In this document: piece by piece, positions 6,087-6,372 of the stretch | Position numbering within the stretch: the stretch's first letter is position 1 | Layout: each line of letters begins with the position of its first letter | Source: Verrucomicrobiota bacterium | GTDB taxonomy: Bacteria > Verrucomicrobiota > Kiritimatiellia > Kiritimatiellales > Tichowtungiaceae | Length of the DNA stretch: 6,372 nt | Direction: 5' to 3' | Assembly: GCA_020853375.1 (NCBI GenBank) | Contig: JADYZA010000188.1 | Coordinates: forward strand, 1 to 6,372 | Notes under the pieces: model-generated | Database searches by the model: none | The model's input: the letters and a program-made list of their open reading frames with translations, nothing else | Told to the model about the DNA's origin: nothing | Translations under genes and position numbers: made by a program

Positions 6087-6214
6087 GTTTCTCGCAAAGC
6101 GAGTTCGACAAGCTCACCGCAGGCCGCGAAGCCGCCAAGGAATGCTAGAGGGAACCTTTTGAAAATCTCTGCGCCTTCGCGCCTTGAGCGACCGAAGGGA
6201 GCGGGCGAGAGAAC
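6087..6214. repeat. Imperfect inverted-repeat element between lysS and nikR, gene-less
   Basis: Outer ends GTTTCTCGC (6087-6095) and GCGAGAGAAC (6205-6214) are reverse complements apart from one extra base. Inner arms 6121-6135 and 6171-6185 pair at 12 of 15 positions around GCGAAG/CTTCGC, with about 35 bases between them. The inner arms look like degenerate 8-9 base units (CCGCGAAG, CCGCCAAGG; CTCTGCGC, CTTCGCGC), a plan like that of the GxxExxY cassette arms. The left half also contains a perfect small hairpin, CTCGC-AAA-GCGAG (6091-6103), and a TTCGACAAGCTC stretch resembling common REP-type repeats. The interior has only a six-codon frame (ATG at 6142, TGA at 6160-6162). It may be a MITE-like or emptied cassette, or simply a chromosomal repeat; it may also help end lysS transcription. 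Confidence 0.45.
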
Positions 6215-6241
6215 AAGATTGTTTTAATTAGGAGTATTGAA

Positions 6242-6372
6242 ATGGAACGCTTTTCGATTTCGATGGAAGACGATCTGGTCAAAAAGTTCGACGGACATCT
6301 GGAACGGCGCGGCTATTCCAACCGCTCCGAAGCGGTGCGCGATCTGGTGCGTAAAGCGCTGATTGATGAAGA
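6242..6372 (+). CDS. nikR: Nickel-responsive transcriptional regulator NikR, N-terminal part
   Basis: Forty-three codons and two extra bases are present before the window ends. The sequence MERFSISMEDDLVKKFDGHL, then RRGYSNRSEAVRDLVRKALI, is the ribbon-helix-helix DNA-binding domain. The beta strand comes first (about 2-8), then two helices with the turn 'RRGYSNRSEA', which is characteristic of NikR (compare remembered E. coli 'RRGYNNRSEAIRD'). NikR binds Ni(II) and represses nickel uptake genes. The C-terminal metal-binding (ACT-like) domain with its His and Cys ligands lies outside the window, so another CopG-type regulator cannot be fully excluded. TAGGAG (6229-6234) sits seven bases before the ATG. 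No GTATGA-type NikR operator is visible upstream. The preceding repeat element suggests it is transcribed separately from lysS. Confidence 0.85.
   Translation, partial: MERFSISMEDDLVKKFDGHLERRGYSNRSEAVRDLVRKALIDE

Noticed and set aside
6215..6241. NikR operator or sigma-70 promoter before nikR
   Set aside because: The AT-rich stretch around 6220-6230 has no matching -35 box at proper spacing and no GTATGA/TCATAC half-sites.

Overview
The window reads as an ordinary stretch of a moderately GC-rich (roughly 55-60% in the long genes) Gram-negative chromosome, interrupted by one AT-rich gene cassette that looks inserted. The Gram-negative reading rests on an arabinose-5-phosphate isomerase gene, which feeds Kdo/LPS synthesis. 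The gene mix and the flavour of the LysRS and of the AddB-like nuclease suggest the Verrucomicrobiota/Kiritimatiellota/Lentisphaerota group. That is an impression from the proteins, not a proof.

Layout from left to right. Positions 1-143 hold the tail of a Gfo/Idh/MocA-type oxidoreductase on the plus strand. It converges on a 965-residue AddB-like PD-(D/E)XK nuclease on the minus strand (156-3053). The two TAA stops form the two ends of one small hairpin (141-158). A divergent region follows, holding a self-contained 430-bp unit (3110-3539). This unit has 28-bp terminal inverted repeats, each made of three CACGAAT units, around a single 128-residue GxxExxY (PDDEXK-type) gene of about 38% GC. 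Just beyond it, with its Shine-Dalgarno outside the repeat, is kdsD (3558-4529, SIS plus two CBS domains). Next come lysS (4622-6079, class II lysyl-tRNA synthetase), a 162-bp gap filled by an imperfect inverted-repeat element (6087-6214), and the start of nikR (6242 onward), a ribbon-helix-helix nickel-responsive regulator cut by the window edge.

The genes do not form one pathway. AddB-like nuclease serves DNA end processing, KdsD outer-membrane LPS precursor supply, LysRS translation, and NikR nickel homeostasis. kdsD and lysS are co-directional and may be partly co-transcribed, though a hairpin lies between them.

The points most worth following are: the inverted-repeat-bounded GxxExxY cassette, whose start codon lies inside a repeat arm that can pair with the other arm in RNA; the second element at 6087-6214, built on a similar plan but holding no gene; the AddB-like protein with an intact nuclease site but only one of the four iron-sulphur cysteines; and a proline where LysRS usually has asparagine in the lysine pocket. 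No gene-free stretch exceeds 300 bases, and I see no tRNA, rRNA or CRISPR array.
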